A stretch of DNA of 64,000 nt from Allacma fusca (lineage: Eukaryota > Arthropoda > Collembola > Symphypleona > Sminthuridae), in contig OX359250.1 of the NCBI GenBank assembly GCA_947179485.1, positions 47,093,450 to 47,157,449 of the forward strand, read 5' to 3'. The notes beneath the pieces are model-generated. The model was given only the letters and a program-made list of their open reading frames with translations. It did not search any database and was not told the origin of the DNA. The translations under genes and the position numbers were made by a program. Below, piece after piece: positions 1 through 11,196 of the stretch (positions are counted from its first letter, which is position 1; each line of letters opens with the position of its first letter).

Positions 1-737
1 AGCAAATACGGATAACGCTGCAATAATATCTTTGAAGAAATACGCTGCAGAACTGTTTAACCGTTATTGCACTTTGGATATTGAATACTACGCGGCCTGT
101 ATATTTGATCCAGCGTAAGTGTGCATTGCTTTTATTTTTATTAAGTGACGTACATGATCCGAAAATATTTAAACTATTATAAATATTTAATCGTTTTAAT
201 TTTGTACTAGGTATCGGAAGCTCAAATTCTTGGATAATGAGACAAAACACTGCGTATGATTTTGTAAGGACCGTAATTGCAGCTATCACGGATAATCAGC
301 CCAGCCATCCTAAACGGGCTAGAATTGAATCACAACCGAGTGGGAAGTTTTTTGATTACCAGGACGGTGAAGAAGATTCACAAGACAACGCTGAAGGAGA
401 TGAATTTGAAGATTACTTGAAAATGAAATTGACAGCTGCTGGTATTTCAAAATCAATATTTAATAATAAATTATTGTATAAATACTATTCCAAACCATGA
501 TTTTTGAATAATTATTAATTATACAGAGAAACAAGAATTCGATATTCTAAGCTTCTGGAGAAACAACAAGCAGTTTCCAAACTCAGATCGGTGGCACTCT
601 GGTTATTAGCCATTCCTGCTTCGTCAACGCCCAGTGAACGAACCTTCTCCTGCACAGGATTTACTTTAAATTTTCTAAGGACAGATCTGGCAGGTGGAAC
701 ATTGGCTATGCAGACATTCATTCATAAAAACACTTAA
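1..737 (+). pseudogene. Broken hAT-family transposase, C-terminal part (left end outside window)
   Basis: Three pieces of a hAT transposase C-terminal half can be read on the + strand in different frames. Bases 3-114 read ..LKKYAAELFNRYCTLD.., ending ..IFDPA, followed by a good donor (GT at 115) and an acceptor (AG at 209-210). Splicing this 96-bp intron continues in phase as YRKLKFLDNE, then hits a stop near 257. The frame is picked up again by an 87-codon open stretch (237-500) with an acidic middle. Bases 535-737 hold the diagnostic hAT dimerisation block: ALWLLAIPASSTPSERTFS, then a Leu-rich tail and stop at 735-737. The start of that block (FDILSFWRNNKQFPNS) is in another frame, so there is a one-base shift near 582-600. 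In life this enzyme cuts and pastes DNA; this copy has at least two frame breaks and is dead. Family assignment is by motif recognition only. Confidence 0.8.
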
Positions 738-1228
738 CTTTGATATGCATGTTATTCGTTTAGCTCCAAAGTGATGTACTTTGTTTTTAGCCAGTTAAAC
801 ATTCATTTTTAAGTCGCTGGTTGAATAAAACGTCAATTCTTGTTTTCTGGAAAAAAACAAAATTAAAAGATGCCGACATAAATATAATAGCTTGTAGAAT
901 TACCAGGAGTTTGGACGCAGTGATTATTAAATGTGTTTGAAATTGTGGAAATCACAGCGTATTCGATTGTTACTAAAAAACCGGGTTTTCATCGGGTGCG
1001 GGTTTTAAAACCATTTAAAGTTCGGGTTTTTGATGGTTTCGGGTCGTACAAAAATTTGGAGACCGGATTTTCAACGGATACGGGCTTGATACAATTTAAG
1101 GTGCATAAAACGGGCTGGGTTGGATAACAAATATTTAGCCCGTTGGCGGGCCGGGTCGGGCTAATCGAGTCCTTTTACGGGTCTCTTCCGGGTTCGGGCC
1201 TGAAGTCAAGCCCGAATCCCACCTCTAG
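738..1228 (+). mobile_element. Right terminal region of the hAT copy
   Basis: Downstream of the transposase remnant there is no coding sequence. From about 975 the DNA becomes a run of imperfect CGGGTTTT and CGGGCC direct and inverted motifs, typical of hAT subterminal transposase-binding repeats. It ends at about 1228 with CCCACCTCTA, the reverse complement of a hAT-style terminus TAGAGGTGGG. The left terminus is outside the window, so no target duplication can be checked. The short open frame at 933-1127 is a by-product of these repeats. Confidence 0.6.
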
Positions 1229-1581
1229 TTCAAATCTCTGTCAACCATGACCATTCCGAAAACTCTTGGCTAACGCAGGAATGGATACAAAATCACGTCC
1301 GTCAATGAGTATGTTTTGCAAATAATTCGCTCGCACGATCCCAGTTACTGTCGCCCTTAATCCTAACAATACTACAAGCGCTGGCAGTGTCAACTGTGAA
1401 CATGATGATAAAATTACCGGAAATGTTGACATAAAAGAAGCCAGCATTTTTCATGTATTTTAGAATTATTCCTGTAAGCACCACAATCATACCAAACTTG
1501 TGATCCTGGAAATCCCCAAAACATTAGTCAAGAATGGCGTCAAAAAATATTTTATCCAAAATAAATTTAGTGTGTCTAAGA
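1229..1581. other. Unassigned AT-rich spacer
   Basis: Between two hAT-like elements. Overlapping short open frames on the - strand (1241-1490) show no domain and no splice context. Nothing recognisable. Confidence 0.5.
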
Positions 1582-2486
1582 CAGGTACGGGTTATCGGGA
1601 AAATAGGAATTAAATGTTGATTCGAATAATTTATAATTTCAATTTCAATTTTAATTATTTTTTGTAATACTTAAAAATTCGAATTCTGATACGGATTCCA
1701 ATATATTTGAATACTTCCTAATTTGGATTTCAATTCAAATACTTTTCGGATATTCTTACAAAAAATTTATTCAAAATAACAATTTAATCGAAAAAGCATA
1801 AGCGAATATATAATTAACGAAAAAATTTAAGCCTTTCCGTGGCTAAGTTACCACGCAAATCATTTAATATAAATCACAGGCTCAACTAAAATCTGAGTAA
1901 CTGGAAAAGCAAGGAGTGATCCCATAACATTTCTAAAAAATTCGGAGCAATCTGTTAAACTGTCTAACTGCTTTTCCAGTTAGTTGTTTCTCACAATCGT
2001 CCGCAAATCGAATTGTTTGATAACACATCGTAACTGAAATGTATTTCTACGGAGTTCTTAGGACTCCCCATGTTGAGAGCAAGATTTTATTCACTTAATA
2101 GTCCTGTAAGACCGACACCACGTGGCTCTCATCCTGTTTGTAGGAATTTTTGCAAAAACGGGCTTCAATTCACCGCCCATTAGCAAGCATACACTTTTTG
2201 TTTACCAAACGTTCACAACTTCGCCTTTGAGTTTTATAATTACACGTGTGCGACTTTCAAAAAGACTTCCTGGGAAATTTTTCTCGCACGTGTCGGTATA
2301 AAACCCAATAAAATCGATACTTTATTGGAATCGAAATTCATGACAAAATATTCGAATACCCTTGTTTTTATTCTAATCCAATTTTGGATACAAATACCTT
2401 TTGAAATTGTTTCCAATATCGAATCGGATAGCCGAATTTTTTGAATATAATTCCGAATCTAATTCCGATTGGAATTCCCGTCCCTG
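1582..2486. mobile_element. Non-autonomous hAT-like element, imperfect TSD
   Basis: Left end CAGGTACGGG (1582-1591) and right end CCCGTCCCTG (2477-2486) are inverted repeats with one mismatch. The flanking 8-mers GTCTAAGA (1574-1581) and GTCTGAAA (2487-2494) match at 6 of 8 positions. The 8-bp duplication and CAGG-type ends are hAT hallmarks. The interior (905 bp) has no coding frame; both arms are rich in AATTC/GAATT motifs, as hAT subterminal repeats often are. The decayed duplication suggests an older insertion than the elements with perfect ones. Confidence 0.7.
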
Positions 2487-2639
2487 GTCTGAAAAAATGT
2501 CCATTGGTCAGAGTTTCAGAGAGAACCCAGGGGGAATGTTGATTTTAAAAATAATTTGCATAGACGATTAACATTAACGATTACTTTTTAAATAATTTTC
2601 ATTGATGATTACAATTAACGATTACTTTTAAAATAATTT

Positions 2640-3020
2640 TCGTTGATGATTACAATTAACGATTATTTTCAAAAATTAATTAACTGTGGATTACAATTAA
2701 CGAGTATTTTCAAAAATTAATTAACTGTGGATTACAATTAACGATTATTTTCGAAAATTAATTAACTGTGGATTACGATTAACGATTATTTTCGAAAATT
2801 AATTAACTGTGGATTACGATTAACGATTATTTTCGAAAATTAATTAACTGTGGATTACGATTAACGATTATTTTCGAAAATTAATTAACTGTGGATTACG
2901 ATTAACGATTATTTTCTAAAATTAATTAACTGTGGATTACGATTAACGATTATTTTCGAAAATTAATTAACTGTGGATTACGATTAACGATTATTTTCAA
3001 AAATGAATTAATTGAGGATT
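2640..3020. repeat. 41-bp tandem repeat array
   Basis: About nine head-to-tail copies of a 41-bp unit, each containing TTAACGATTATTTTCGAAAA followed by TTAATTAACTGTGGATTACG. The central copies are nearly identical and the edge copies diverge, the usual pattern for unequal exchange. Confidence 0.9.
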
Positions 3021-3029
3021 GGAATTAAC

Positions 3030-3560
3030 GATTATCTGTTAACAAAATATTTAATTGCCTATTACAATTATTGTTTATTTGTTTAAATATTTAATTGCCG
3101 ATTACAATTATTAATGTTTATTTGTTTAAATATTTAATTACCGATTACAATTATTAATGTTTAAATATTTAATTGACGATTACAATTATTAATGTTTATT
3201 TGTTTAAATATTTTATTGACGATTACAATTATTGTTTATTTGTTTAAATATTTAATTGCCGATTACAATTATTAATGTTTATTTGTTTAAATATTTAATT
3301 GCCGATTACAATTATTAATGTTTATTTGTTTAAATATTTAATTGCCGATTACAATTATTAATGTTTAAATATTTAATTGCCGATTACAATTATTAATGTT
3401 TAAATATTTAATTGACGATTACAATTATTAATGTTTATTTGTTTAAATATTTTATTGCCGATTACAATTATTAATGTTTATTTGTTTAAATATTTTATTG
3501 CCGATTACAATTATTAATGTTTATTTGTTTAAATATTTAATTGCCGATTACTTTATTAAT
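3030..3560. repeat. 43-bp tandem repeat array with 30-bp variants
   Basis: About thirteen copies of a unit built as ATTTAATTGCCGATTACAAT then TATTAATGTTTATTTGTTTA plus AAT. Several copies lack the TTATTTGTTTAAA part and are about 30 bp. Position 10 of the unit alternates between C and A (GCCG or GACG). It follows directly on the 41-bp array and shares its GATTAC core. Confidence 0.9.
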
Positions 3561-3786
3561 GATATGCAAAATGGTCGTTCAGAACGGACAGACGTCACCG
3601 GCGTTTTACATATGGTAGATTATGTTTTGGTATTCTTAAAATGAATCTTAGCTTCAATTTGTGATTTCAATGATTAAACAAAATAAGAAATATCAGACCA
3701 TAGCTACGAAGTAGTAGCAAGTAGTAACTGCATATGATACAGCAACAAAAATAATTATTTTATATGGTTACCAGTATCGTAGTAGT

Positions 3787-4172
3787 CGGCGGTCGGATTT
3801 TTGTAAATCTCCCTGAAAGATCATTTCCGAATTTCCCTGCTGACTATTATCTCCCTGCTGGTATGTCCCCGACGATTTCAAAAATCCCTGCTGAAAAAAA
3901 TGTCAACGATTTACAAAATCACTGTTGGCAAAAAAATCCCTTACAAGACGTAAAATCCCTGCCAAATTTGCCAATCAAGCTAAAATCCTTGTTTGCTTAA
4001 CAAACTTCCCTGAAACACGTCAACAAATTTGAAAATCCCTGCCAAAAAAATGTCGACGATTTTAAAAATCTCTGTTCGTAAAAATAAATCCCTTCCCCCG
4101 AGATTTTCCCTGCCAGAAATATTTTTTCCCTGGGAAGAATCTTCCCGTCTTCCTACAAAAATCCGACCCCTG
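3787..4172. mobile_element. 386-bp hAT-like MITE with perfect 8-bp TSD, nested
   Basis: Flanked on both sides by GTAGTAGT (3779-3786 and 4173-4180). The right end read in reverse starts CAGGGGTCGGATTTTTGTA; the left end CGGCGGTCGGATTTTTGTA matches it at 17 of 19 positions. The interior is a series of degenerate AAATCCCTGC(TGA/CAA) motifs in one orientation, which creates the 78-codon open frame at 3764-4000; that is not a gene. It interrupts the larger repeat unit 2528-4769. Confidence 0.88.
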
Positions 4173-4889
4173 GTAGTAGTAAGTTTATAATATAATAAGC
4201 TTTCGGGCTTAACGTGTCCGACATCATCAGGCGAAGCAAATAATTAAAAAACTGTTGTCCAATTTCGAATTCCCTATTATATATTAACATTATTGACTAT
4301 ATACTTTATGAAAAACGTGATTGATGATTACGATCACAAAATATCTTCTGCTAAAATATCAGGTACAAATATACAATTATAAATTACATTTTACTAATTT
4401 CAGTTACGATTATAATTACAAATAGTTCTTATTAATTCTACACTTCCTTTTACAAATTAAAAAGTTACTTGTTGCTAAATTTTCAGTTACGATTACGATT
4501 ACAAATTACTTCTTTCTAAATTTTGAATTTCATTTACAATTAAGGATTAATGGTTTATTATTTAATAGCTGATGATTAAAATAGATGATTGATTTTTAAA
4601 AACGGTTAATTGATGATTACAATTAATGACTATTTCAAAACATTCAAGCTTTCTAAATTAACGATTGATGATTAATAATTAGTAATCGTTAATCATTAAT
4701 CGTTAATCATTAATCGTGATTATTATGTTGTAATCATTAAGCGTGATTATTAATCGTTGACATCCCTTGACAGATGATTCCGCAATCAAAAGATTGTTGC
4801 TTAGAAAGTCCGACGACTACTAATGTGCTCCATTTTATGAAAATTTTTCAGACAACCATCCGACCATTCTATTGTAAGCGTGTATGAGA

Positions 4890-5828
4890 TAGAGCTTCCT
4901 TCGGGTTTCCGAAATCCCGAATTTCCGTGTTCGGAAACGGAACGGAACAATTTCGGGACATTATTTTTGGTTCCGTCATTGAATCGGGACAAAACCGGAA
5001 CATGAGCACTTGTACCGATGATATTGGGACCGGGACGGGTCATAGCATCGGTACGAAAAATATCACATATAATTTATGTCGTCGGAAAGCGGAAATGCTC
5101 TGTTCCGTTCCGATCCCGGTGCTGTTTCAGATGTGTCGCGCCATCGTTTGACAAAAATGGAAACATGTTTCTTATCGCTCTGGCCTGTAACCATGCTTTT
5201 GGCAAAATAACGGCGTTGGATGGATAAAGTTATCGATTTCATTTGCATAAATCTTGGCGAAGCTCGCGAACCTGCAGATATATAATGTGAGTATCGATTT
5301 CCATAAAAATTAACGGAAGCACAGCTAATTTTATTTGCCTTAAGACTTTGTTTAGCGCAACATCAAAGGCTTTTACTATTGAATAAATGCAATTTATTGC
5401 AAAGAAAATGCGCGTTTCCAAGTAGTAAGTACAGCTCGTTATTTCAATTATTGATTGTCGTTCCATAATTATAATAAAATCCTCGGGATTTTAAAATACA
5501 GAATAGAAATTATTTATAATCAAATACTAAACGTATACATCATTATTGTTGTAGAAAATTACAGGTAGTATAATTGTATTTCATGTAGTGAAAAATTCCG
5601 GGATGCTTCGGAACGGATCGGGTTCGGAACAAAAAAACTACCATAATCCGCAACGAAACACAAACTGTGACGGAAACAAAACTTTACGTCTTTGTTCTGA
5701 ACGATTTCAGTTTAAATGTTCCGATGTCCCGACAGTCGGAACGGAATCGGGAACAATATTTTTTGTAGGTTTCGGAACGGAACGGAGGTTCCTACGGAAC
5801 AAAAATGTTGAACGCATTTGAAGCTCTA
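4890..5828. mobile_element. 939-bp hAT-like element with perfect 8-bp TSD
   Basis: GTATGAGA occurs immediately before (4882-4889) and after (5829-5836). Termini are TAGAGCTTC and GAAGCTCTA, a 9-bp perfect inverted repeat. Both arms carry many GGAACGGAAC and TTCGGGA motifs (4905-5050 and 5590-5810), which look like subterminal binding repeats. The AT-rich centre has no recognisable coding sequence; open frames in the arms arise from the repeats. Confidence 0.88.
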
Positions 5829-5929
5829 GTATGAGATGTCAGACGAGATTATTATACTATAGTTGCATGCCTGTAGTCTCGATATTTATTGATGGTAAGG
5901 GGTATTAACGAATCGTTTGAATTGCAGTC

Positions 5930-6312
5930 CACATCCTGCGGTTCAATTCAATTCACCTGGGTGAACTGAACCGTCCAGTTCAGTTCATTAAGTAAACTGA
6001 ATTGAAATTAAATTGGACCAAACTGAGCCGAATTGACGATTTTGATTCTGAACTGAATTGGTCCTAGTGTTTCTTATCGAGACAAAAAAAACCGTCCCGA
6101 CCACCGTATCGTTCCGAACCGAATGAAATCTTGCAAATCGGGAACCGGTACAGTTCCGATACCCGTTATTTCGGTCTGGGAAATTATTATCCCGAAACAG
6201 GAAAAAATATATTTTTTTGTCCCGGTATCGATACTGTCCCGAAACCGAATGACCAGATATTGGCTTATCCCGAACCGATATTTTCCCTACCCGATCCTAA
6301 TCAGTACCGATA
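5930..6312. repeat. Subterminal-repeat-like DNA from unresolved transposons
   Basis: Bases 5936-6075 are made of GAACTGAA/TTCAGTTC motifs in both orientations. Bases 6085-6312 are made of CGGTAC/CCCGAACCG motifs. Both resemble arms of hAT-like elements, but I could not pair termini or find target duplications. Open frames here are repeat artefacts. Confidence 0.4.
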
Positions 6313-7489
6313 ATATATTGAAATATTTAATCTGCAATTTTAAGTATAAGTTCATATTTTGTATATTCATTGGTTTACACACGTACACGTTACACACAAA
6401 CAAAAAAACATGTCACACTTTCCACGTAATAGTCTAATCTACAATTCCCAGGCGCTCTAAGCTCACGCTCGAATCCTCGGTTTTTGATCCAGCCATTCTT
6501 TCAAACAATACCTTGCTACCAGCGAGTACCAACATGTTAGACCTGGTTTCGTAATTGATTTCCTGACTTTCGACGTCTAATACTCTTTCGTTGGGTCTTG
6601 GGTTTCCATGACAAAGTAGAATTCCCTTCATCTTAATTAAAATCCTAATTCATGAGCCATACAAAAAAATACTAGACAAGAGGAAGTAAAGAAGAGTTCA
6701 CATGGGATAGTTCAAATCTGTGCTGAATGCAAAGCGCATTGAACTTGGGACACTATTCTAGTAATTCGGGTACATTTATCGTAAACCGGAACATTCGACT
6801 TTGGTGACAGACATGGTAGTACAACCGTTTCCAGATGAAGTCGATAAAATGTCGAATTAATCTTGTCAAATTAGTTATGCTGACCAAATCAATTATTCTG
6901 ATGGATTGGATAATTACTACTTAGCATATTATTCTAGCAATGCGAGCAAATGCGAGTCCAAAGGTACTTCAGAAAAAGTTTTGCCGGTGAACAAAGATAG
7001 TTCTGAAAGCATCTCGACTTTGCTTCACATTCTTGAAGTTTGTGACCTCAGTTTTTGATCTAGGTGAATGAAACAAATATAAAATTTGAAAACGAATTTG
7101 GCATCTCTCATTCCCTCGTGAGAGTGCCCATCTATAACATCAACTTCTTCCAAAATGCCAATTTTAATTTTTCACATTTAAATTGGTTTCAGTGGAATCC
7201 ATTCTTTATTACAAATAGCAAGCTTTCGAACAACAACTGTGTTCATCTTTGAGCTATCTATATACACCTCTTTTATTTTTTATATTATTATTATTATTTC
7301 ATTATTTTAAATTTAGCACTAAGGCGGAGTTCCGCATTCACTTGGCCAATAGTATTGCTGTAGATCCGTATATATGTGAGTACATGCAGATCAACGCTTC
7401 AGTGTTTAAGAGCTAGTGTAGAATGACTATAAAATTTGTTGGACACAATAACTTCCGCATATAAATGTAGGCTAAATGTAGGCGCACAA
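6313..7489. other. Unassigned spacer
   Basis: AT-rich sequence without a gene I can support. A 65-codon - strand frame (6434-6631) and a 62-codon + strand frame (7064-7252) have no recognisable domain. Near 7463-7486 there are two copies of an ATGTAGGC motif that also recurs at 12144-12390, so part of this may be old repeat. Confidence 0.4.
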
Positions 7490-7497
7490 TTTACGTG

Positions 7498-8243
7498 TAG
7501 TGGTCCCAATCTTTCAATTCCATTCAAAAATTTGATTCAATTCTGCGTGATGAATTGAATCGAATGATGATTCAAATCATTCAGACAGTAAGAGGTGGTA
7601 ACATAAACATTTTATTTAAGGATTTTATAATGACTAAATACAACAGCGGAAGAATATTGTATAAAATTGTCATTACAGTGACCTTCCCTATAAGGGATAC
7701 CCTTTTTTTCCCGGGGGGATTTTTCGATATAAGGGATTGGGATTTACAGTCCCGATTCCCATTTACACAATGTATAACACTGCTTATACGAGATAATGTT
7801 TATAAGGGACACATTTTGCAGGTCCCATGAGCATCCCTTAATAGCGAGAGTGAATTGTAACATTCACAAATTCGAGTTACATATCCTGCTAATTAACTGT
7901 CCCATTATGACCTAAATTCTATCGATAGTAAATGGTGTAATAATAATTAATAATAATTGATGTATTTAATGTACACAAATTATTATTTACGAAATAATTG
8001 GTAAGTCGGTTTTCCAACAAAAATGTCTCGGAAACACGTGCGAGTTTTTTTAATACCGTGAATCATTAAGCACGTGAATCATTTGAATCGCGATTCAAGG
8101 CATTTTGCGTGATTTCATTCATGAAGTGAATTGAATGAAATGATTCAATTCATGTTTTGAATTGAATCAAAAAATGATGAATCAGAATTGAATCGAATCG
8201 AATCGAGTTTTTTTGATTCAGAATTGAAAGATCGGGACCACTA
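7498..8243. mobile_element. 746-bp hAT-like MITE with perfect 8-bp TSD
   Basis: TTTACGTG lies on both sides (7490-7497 and 8244-8251). The ends are long inverted repeats: TAGTGGTCCCAATCTTTCAA on the left, and the same with one change (TCCCGATC) on the right. Arms are dense in TTGAATCGAATGATTCAA-type palindromic motifs. No coding content; the 91-codon frame at 7555-7830 is inside it and unrecognisable. Confidence 0.9.
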
Positions 8244-8672
8244 TTTACGTGCATTTATATGCTGGGTTGATGTACGCACTATACTGTAGACTTTGCAGGG
8301 CAAAATATTGTTATGCAAATGGTAAGTAAATGTCTAACGCACTGGACCCCAGGAGGTTGACTAGTCTAGTCTATTCTTTCGGAGGATTGTCCTTGTCTAT
8401 TTAATTTTATTCTATTCTTCTACAAATTGATTTGCACTAGTCTAGTCCTAGCCTAGTTCTAATCACACATTTTCTTAAAATTCCTAGTCTATTCCTATTC
8501 AAGACTCAAACTAAAATCTTTTCAGGAATTGCTCAAATGTAGCACGGAAGAAATGCCCGGATCCCTGGACTTGGATTCAGAAGTTCATGGATAACATGAG
8601 GGAGGTCGGGATGAAGAGATAAAATTTGGGGTCTGCCAGATAGCTGGATTATCGATATAACGTGGGAAGGGA

Positions 8673-9241
8673 TAAGGCTTCCATCCGACCGGATAAATCG
8701 ATATCCGATCCGAACCGAAATTGTCGGATAAATTTTCTTATTATCCGATCCGACCGTTACGGATCGGATAAAAATTGTATTCATCCGTATCCGATCCGAC
8801 CCGCGGATATACGAAATTATCCCAATTGATACCATTGGATGATGAAAAAAGTATTAGGAATTTTCACTGCTGAATTAGCTTTTTACTACATCACAACATT
8901 AATCATTTTTGCAAATTAATAAGAAAACACGTAAAAAGCGGTACAGTTACTCCTTGGACAAATTGTTGTTGCACACTTCGTTCTTATTGGTCGCTCGAAC
9001 GCGCTAACAATTTTGTTTTCGGATATCCGTCGGATTATCCGATATTTATTATTTGTGATCCGAACCGATCGGATAAAGTCGTTTCCAAATCCGATCCGAT
9101 CCGAATCCGATGACCGGATAAGGGGTACGTATCCGATCCGATCGGATTGGGTTCGGATCGGATAAGTAGTGTATCCGATCCGAAATTTCGGATATCCGAT
9201 CTTCGGATATCCGCGGATCATCCGATCGGATGGAAGCCTTA
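8673..9241. mobile_element. 569-bp hAT-like MITE with perfect 8-bp TSD, nested
   Basis: Flanks are GGAAGGGA on both sides (8665-8672 and 9242-9249). Ends are TAAGGCTTCCATCCGACCGG on the left and the same with GATCGG on the right, inverted. Arms are made of ATCCGATCCGAACCG / CGGATCGGAT motifs, giving three overlapping open frames on the - strand that are not genes. It sits inside the larger element 8340-11188 and is therefore younger. Confidence 0.9.
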
Positions 9242-10240
9242 GGAAGGGAAGACAATGTATGCTGGCAATTAATCGTTAGTTTGTAACAAAAAATATCCCC
9301 CAGCATTTACTGAACCAAACTAACAACAAATCATTGTAAACTGAAATTAGACTTCTTCAGTACTACTGGACACTCCCTGAATCGGTGCACTTGCCAGTGC
9401 TGCCCCAAATATGAGTGCGAGCGCTTGTAACGTACTCCTTCCAAAGAAAGTTTTCACTACGTTTTTTAGCACAAAAAGTAACAACGATTAATCGCCACAA
9501 ACAAAACATTGGGATTTTTTTCAAAACTGTTGAAACTTCCCATTGAGTACACTCACTTGTGCAGCCCAGAAATGAGTATACAAATAAACATTTGACACCT
9601 CAAGCTCTCATAAACTAAACATAAGTGAAAATGGTAGCTTAAGTTTACTGCAGTAGCTCCTCACAGTTTTTAGTAAAACTTGGTACGCATTCAATATTTC
9701 AGAAGTAGATTCAAAAACTGAACGAATTTTTGTCAGTAAACCTCTGGCTCCCAACATATGAGAGGTCAAAGATCACGTTCACTACTGTAGCAAACTTCAG
9801 TTCCGTGAGCACGCCTAGTGTCCCTCAGTAGCCCTCATTTCACTGTATTCATAGTACAAATCTCTTTGAAGAAGCGTGTCTCAAAGAAGCGTGGTTTTTC
9901 CGTATTTCAACTGTTAACCCGTTTGTTACGATTGTTAATTCCAGTATTTGTTTTATTTGCGATTAATAGCACAACAAAATACATAAATGTAAAACAGTTA
10001 AGTTACTTTCAATCAGAAAGTTAATTATGTAATTGTTTGGAAGTTAACAGCCACGGTTAGTTTTATTTTTCGGATAATTCTTTAATTTAGCCCAATTGTT
10101 TGAAAATATCCGGGTAGGTACATGTACTTTGAAAATATACCCGGGTACAGATACGCTTTGGGTACATTTTGGGTGCAGGTACTTTTCAGGTACAGGTACT
10201 CCTGATTTAGTTTAGGAACAGGTTCAGGAAAATTGAACCT

Positions 10241-10363
10241 GGGGGGTTATTCTCGAAAAGAATTTGCGATATCGTAAGCAACGACATCGCAACTCATTAA
10301 TTCCGTAAACACGAACTATAGTAACTTAAAAAGTTACGATTTTTCTTTTGAGAATAACCCCCC
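10241..10363. mobile_element. Small inverted-repeat element (GGGGGTTATTCTC ends)
   Basis: GGGGGGTTATTCTCGAAAAG at 10241-10260 is mirrored by CTTTTGAGAATAACCCCCC at 10345-10363. Total 123 bp, with a further small palindrome (GTAACTTAAAAAGTTAC) in the centre. It lies in sequence (about 10100-10470) rich in GGTACAGGTAC motifs that read outward on both sides and look like another, older element split by this one. Superfamily unknown; no target duplication was resolved. Confidence 0.55.
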
Positions 10364-11196
10364 CGGGTATTCAGGTATGTGCAGGAACGGGTACAGGTTC
10401 GAAAAATGGAAGAACCCATAATTCAGGTACATGTCCAGGTACAACATTTTTGTACCCATGCGGGACACTAAGTACGCCTATGCTTGTTCAACCACAACAT
10501 TTACCTATTAATGCCGTTTTCATTGATTACGTCACTTCGAAGTTTTCCTATTTTTGGTTAGGTTAGGTTTTCAATTTTGGATTACTGTTGCAATCTTAAT
10601 CTGTTAATAACTATTTTACTGATAAAATTAGTTCTCCTATCTCGGGTGAGGTTAAGTTTTCAATTTTAATCGGTTAAGAGCTGAAATGAACAGTAGATGC
10701 GGTTTCGCCTCAAGGCAAAATCATTTTCAACCTGATTCACCAAAAGCAAAATGATCTAATACAAACATATTTGTATAGCGCGTACAACATTTTGCTTTTA
10801 ATCGAAAATTCATCTAGTTTACTTAACCTCTTCAGCGTCGAGATACTACTTGCTAGCTGTTGATGGAGGCAAGAAGCAAGGACACCCTTTCGTTTCCATA
10901 CCGTAATGTTCCGTACATATTTATTGCAAAGAATATGGCGTATTTTTATGAAAACGAGTGGTTGCACTGTACAGCTTAATTTGAGCGAAATGCCCAAAGG
11001 AATAGATCTATTTTCCTTGTCAAGTCAATTCTATCCTCCGGTTTGTCATTATCTGACTATAGTCTAGTCTATCTAAACCTCCCGTATCGCTAGTCTATTC
11101 GAGTCTATTAATTTCACTCGGCCAAAACCACTAGTCTAGTCTACTCCATAGTTTCCTAGTCAAGTCGAACTAGACTGGGGCACCAGTGTTCTAAGA

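Larger units (their letters stand above)
2528..4769. mobile_element. Composite repeat unit with tandem arrays, hAT-like ends
   Basis: The left border CAGGGGGAATGTTGATTT and the right border, read in reverse as CAAGGGATGTCAACGATT, are related in inverted orientation, so this looks like one large non-autonomous element. Its body is built from ATTAACGATTA- and GATTACAATTA-type motifs on both sides: two tandem arrays on the left (2640-3560), and a degenerate array ending in (AATCGTTAATCATT)n at 4675-4755. It is interrupted by a later insertion at 3787-4172. No clean 8-bp target duplication was found, so the exact borders are uncertain. Confidence 0.45.
8340..11188. mobile_element. Large hAT-like element, decayed TSD, with nested insertions
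   Basis: The left end CACTGGACCCCAGGAGG and the right end, in reverse CACTGGTGCCCCAG, are related. Flanking 8-mers GTCTAACG (8332-8339) and TTCTAAGA (11189-11196) share a TCTAA core. Both arms (8355-8510 and 11025-11180) are packed with CTAGTCTAGTCTA motifs in matching arrangement, which supports one element of about 2.85 kb. It hosts the later insertion 8673-9241 and probably the small element at 10241. Interior open frames (9818-10024, 10737-10997) show no transposase motif. Confidence 0.55.

Noticed and set aside
3764..4000. 78-codon + strand open frame
   Set aside because: Lies in the repetitive body of the MITE 3787-4172.
8533..9306. Three overlapping - strand open frames with many Arg/Ser/Asp/Pro
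   Set aside because: Produced by ATCCGATCCG subterminal repeats of the MITE 8673-9241.
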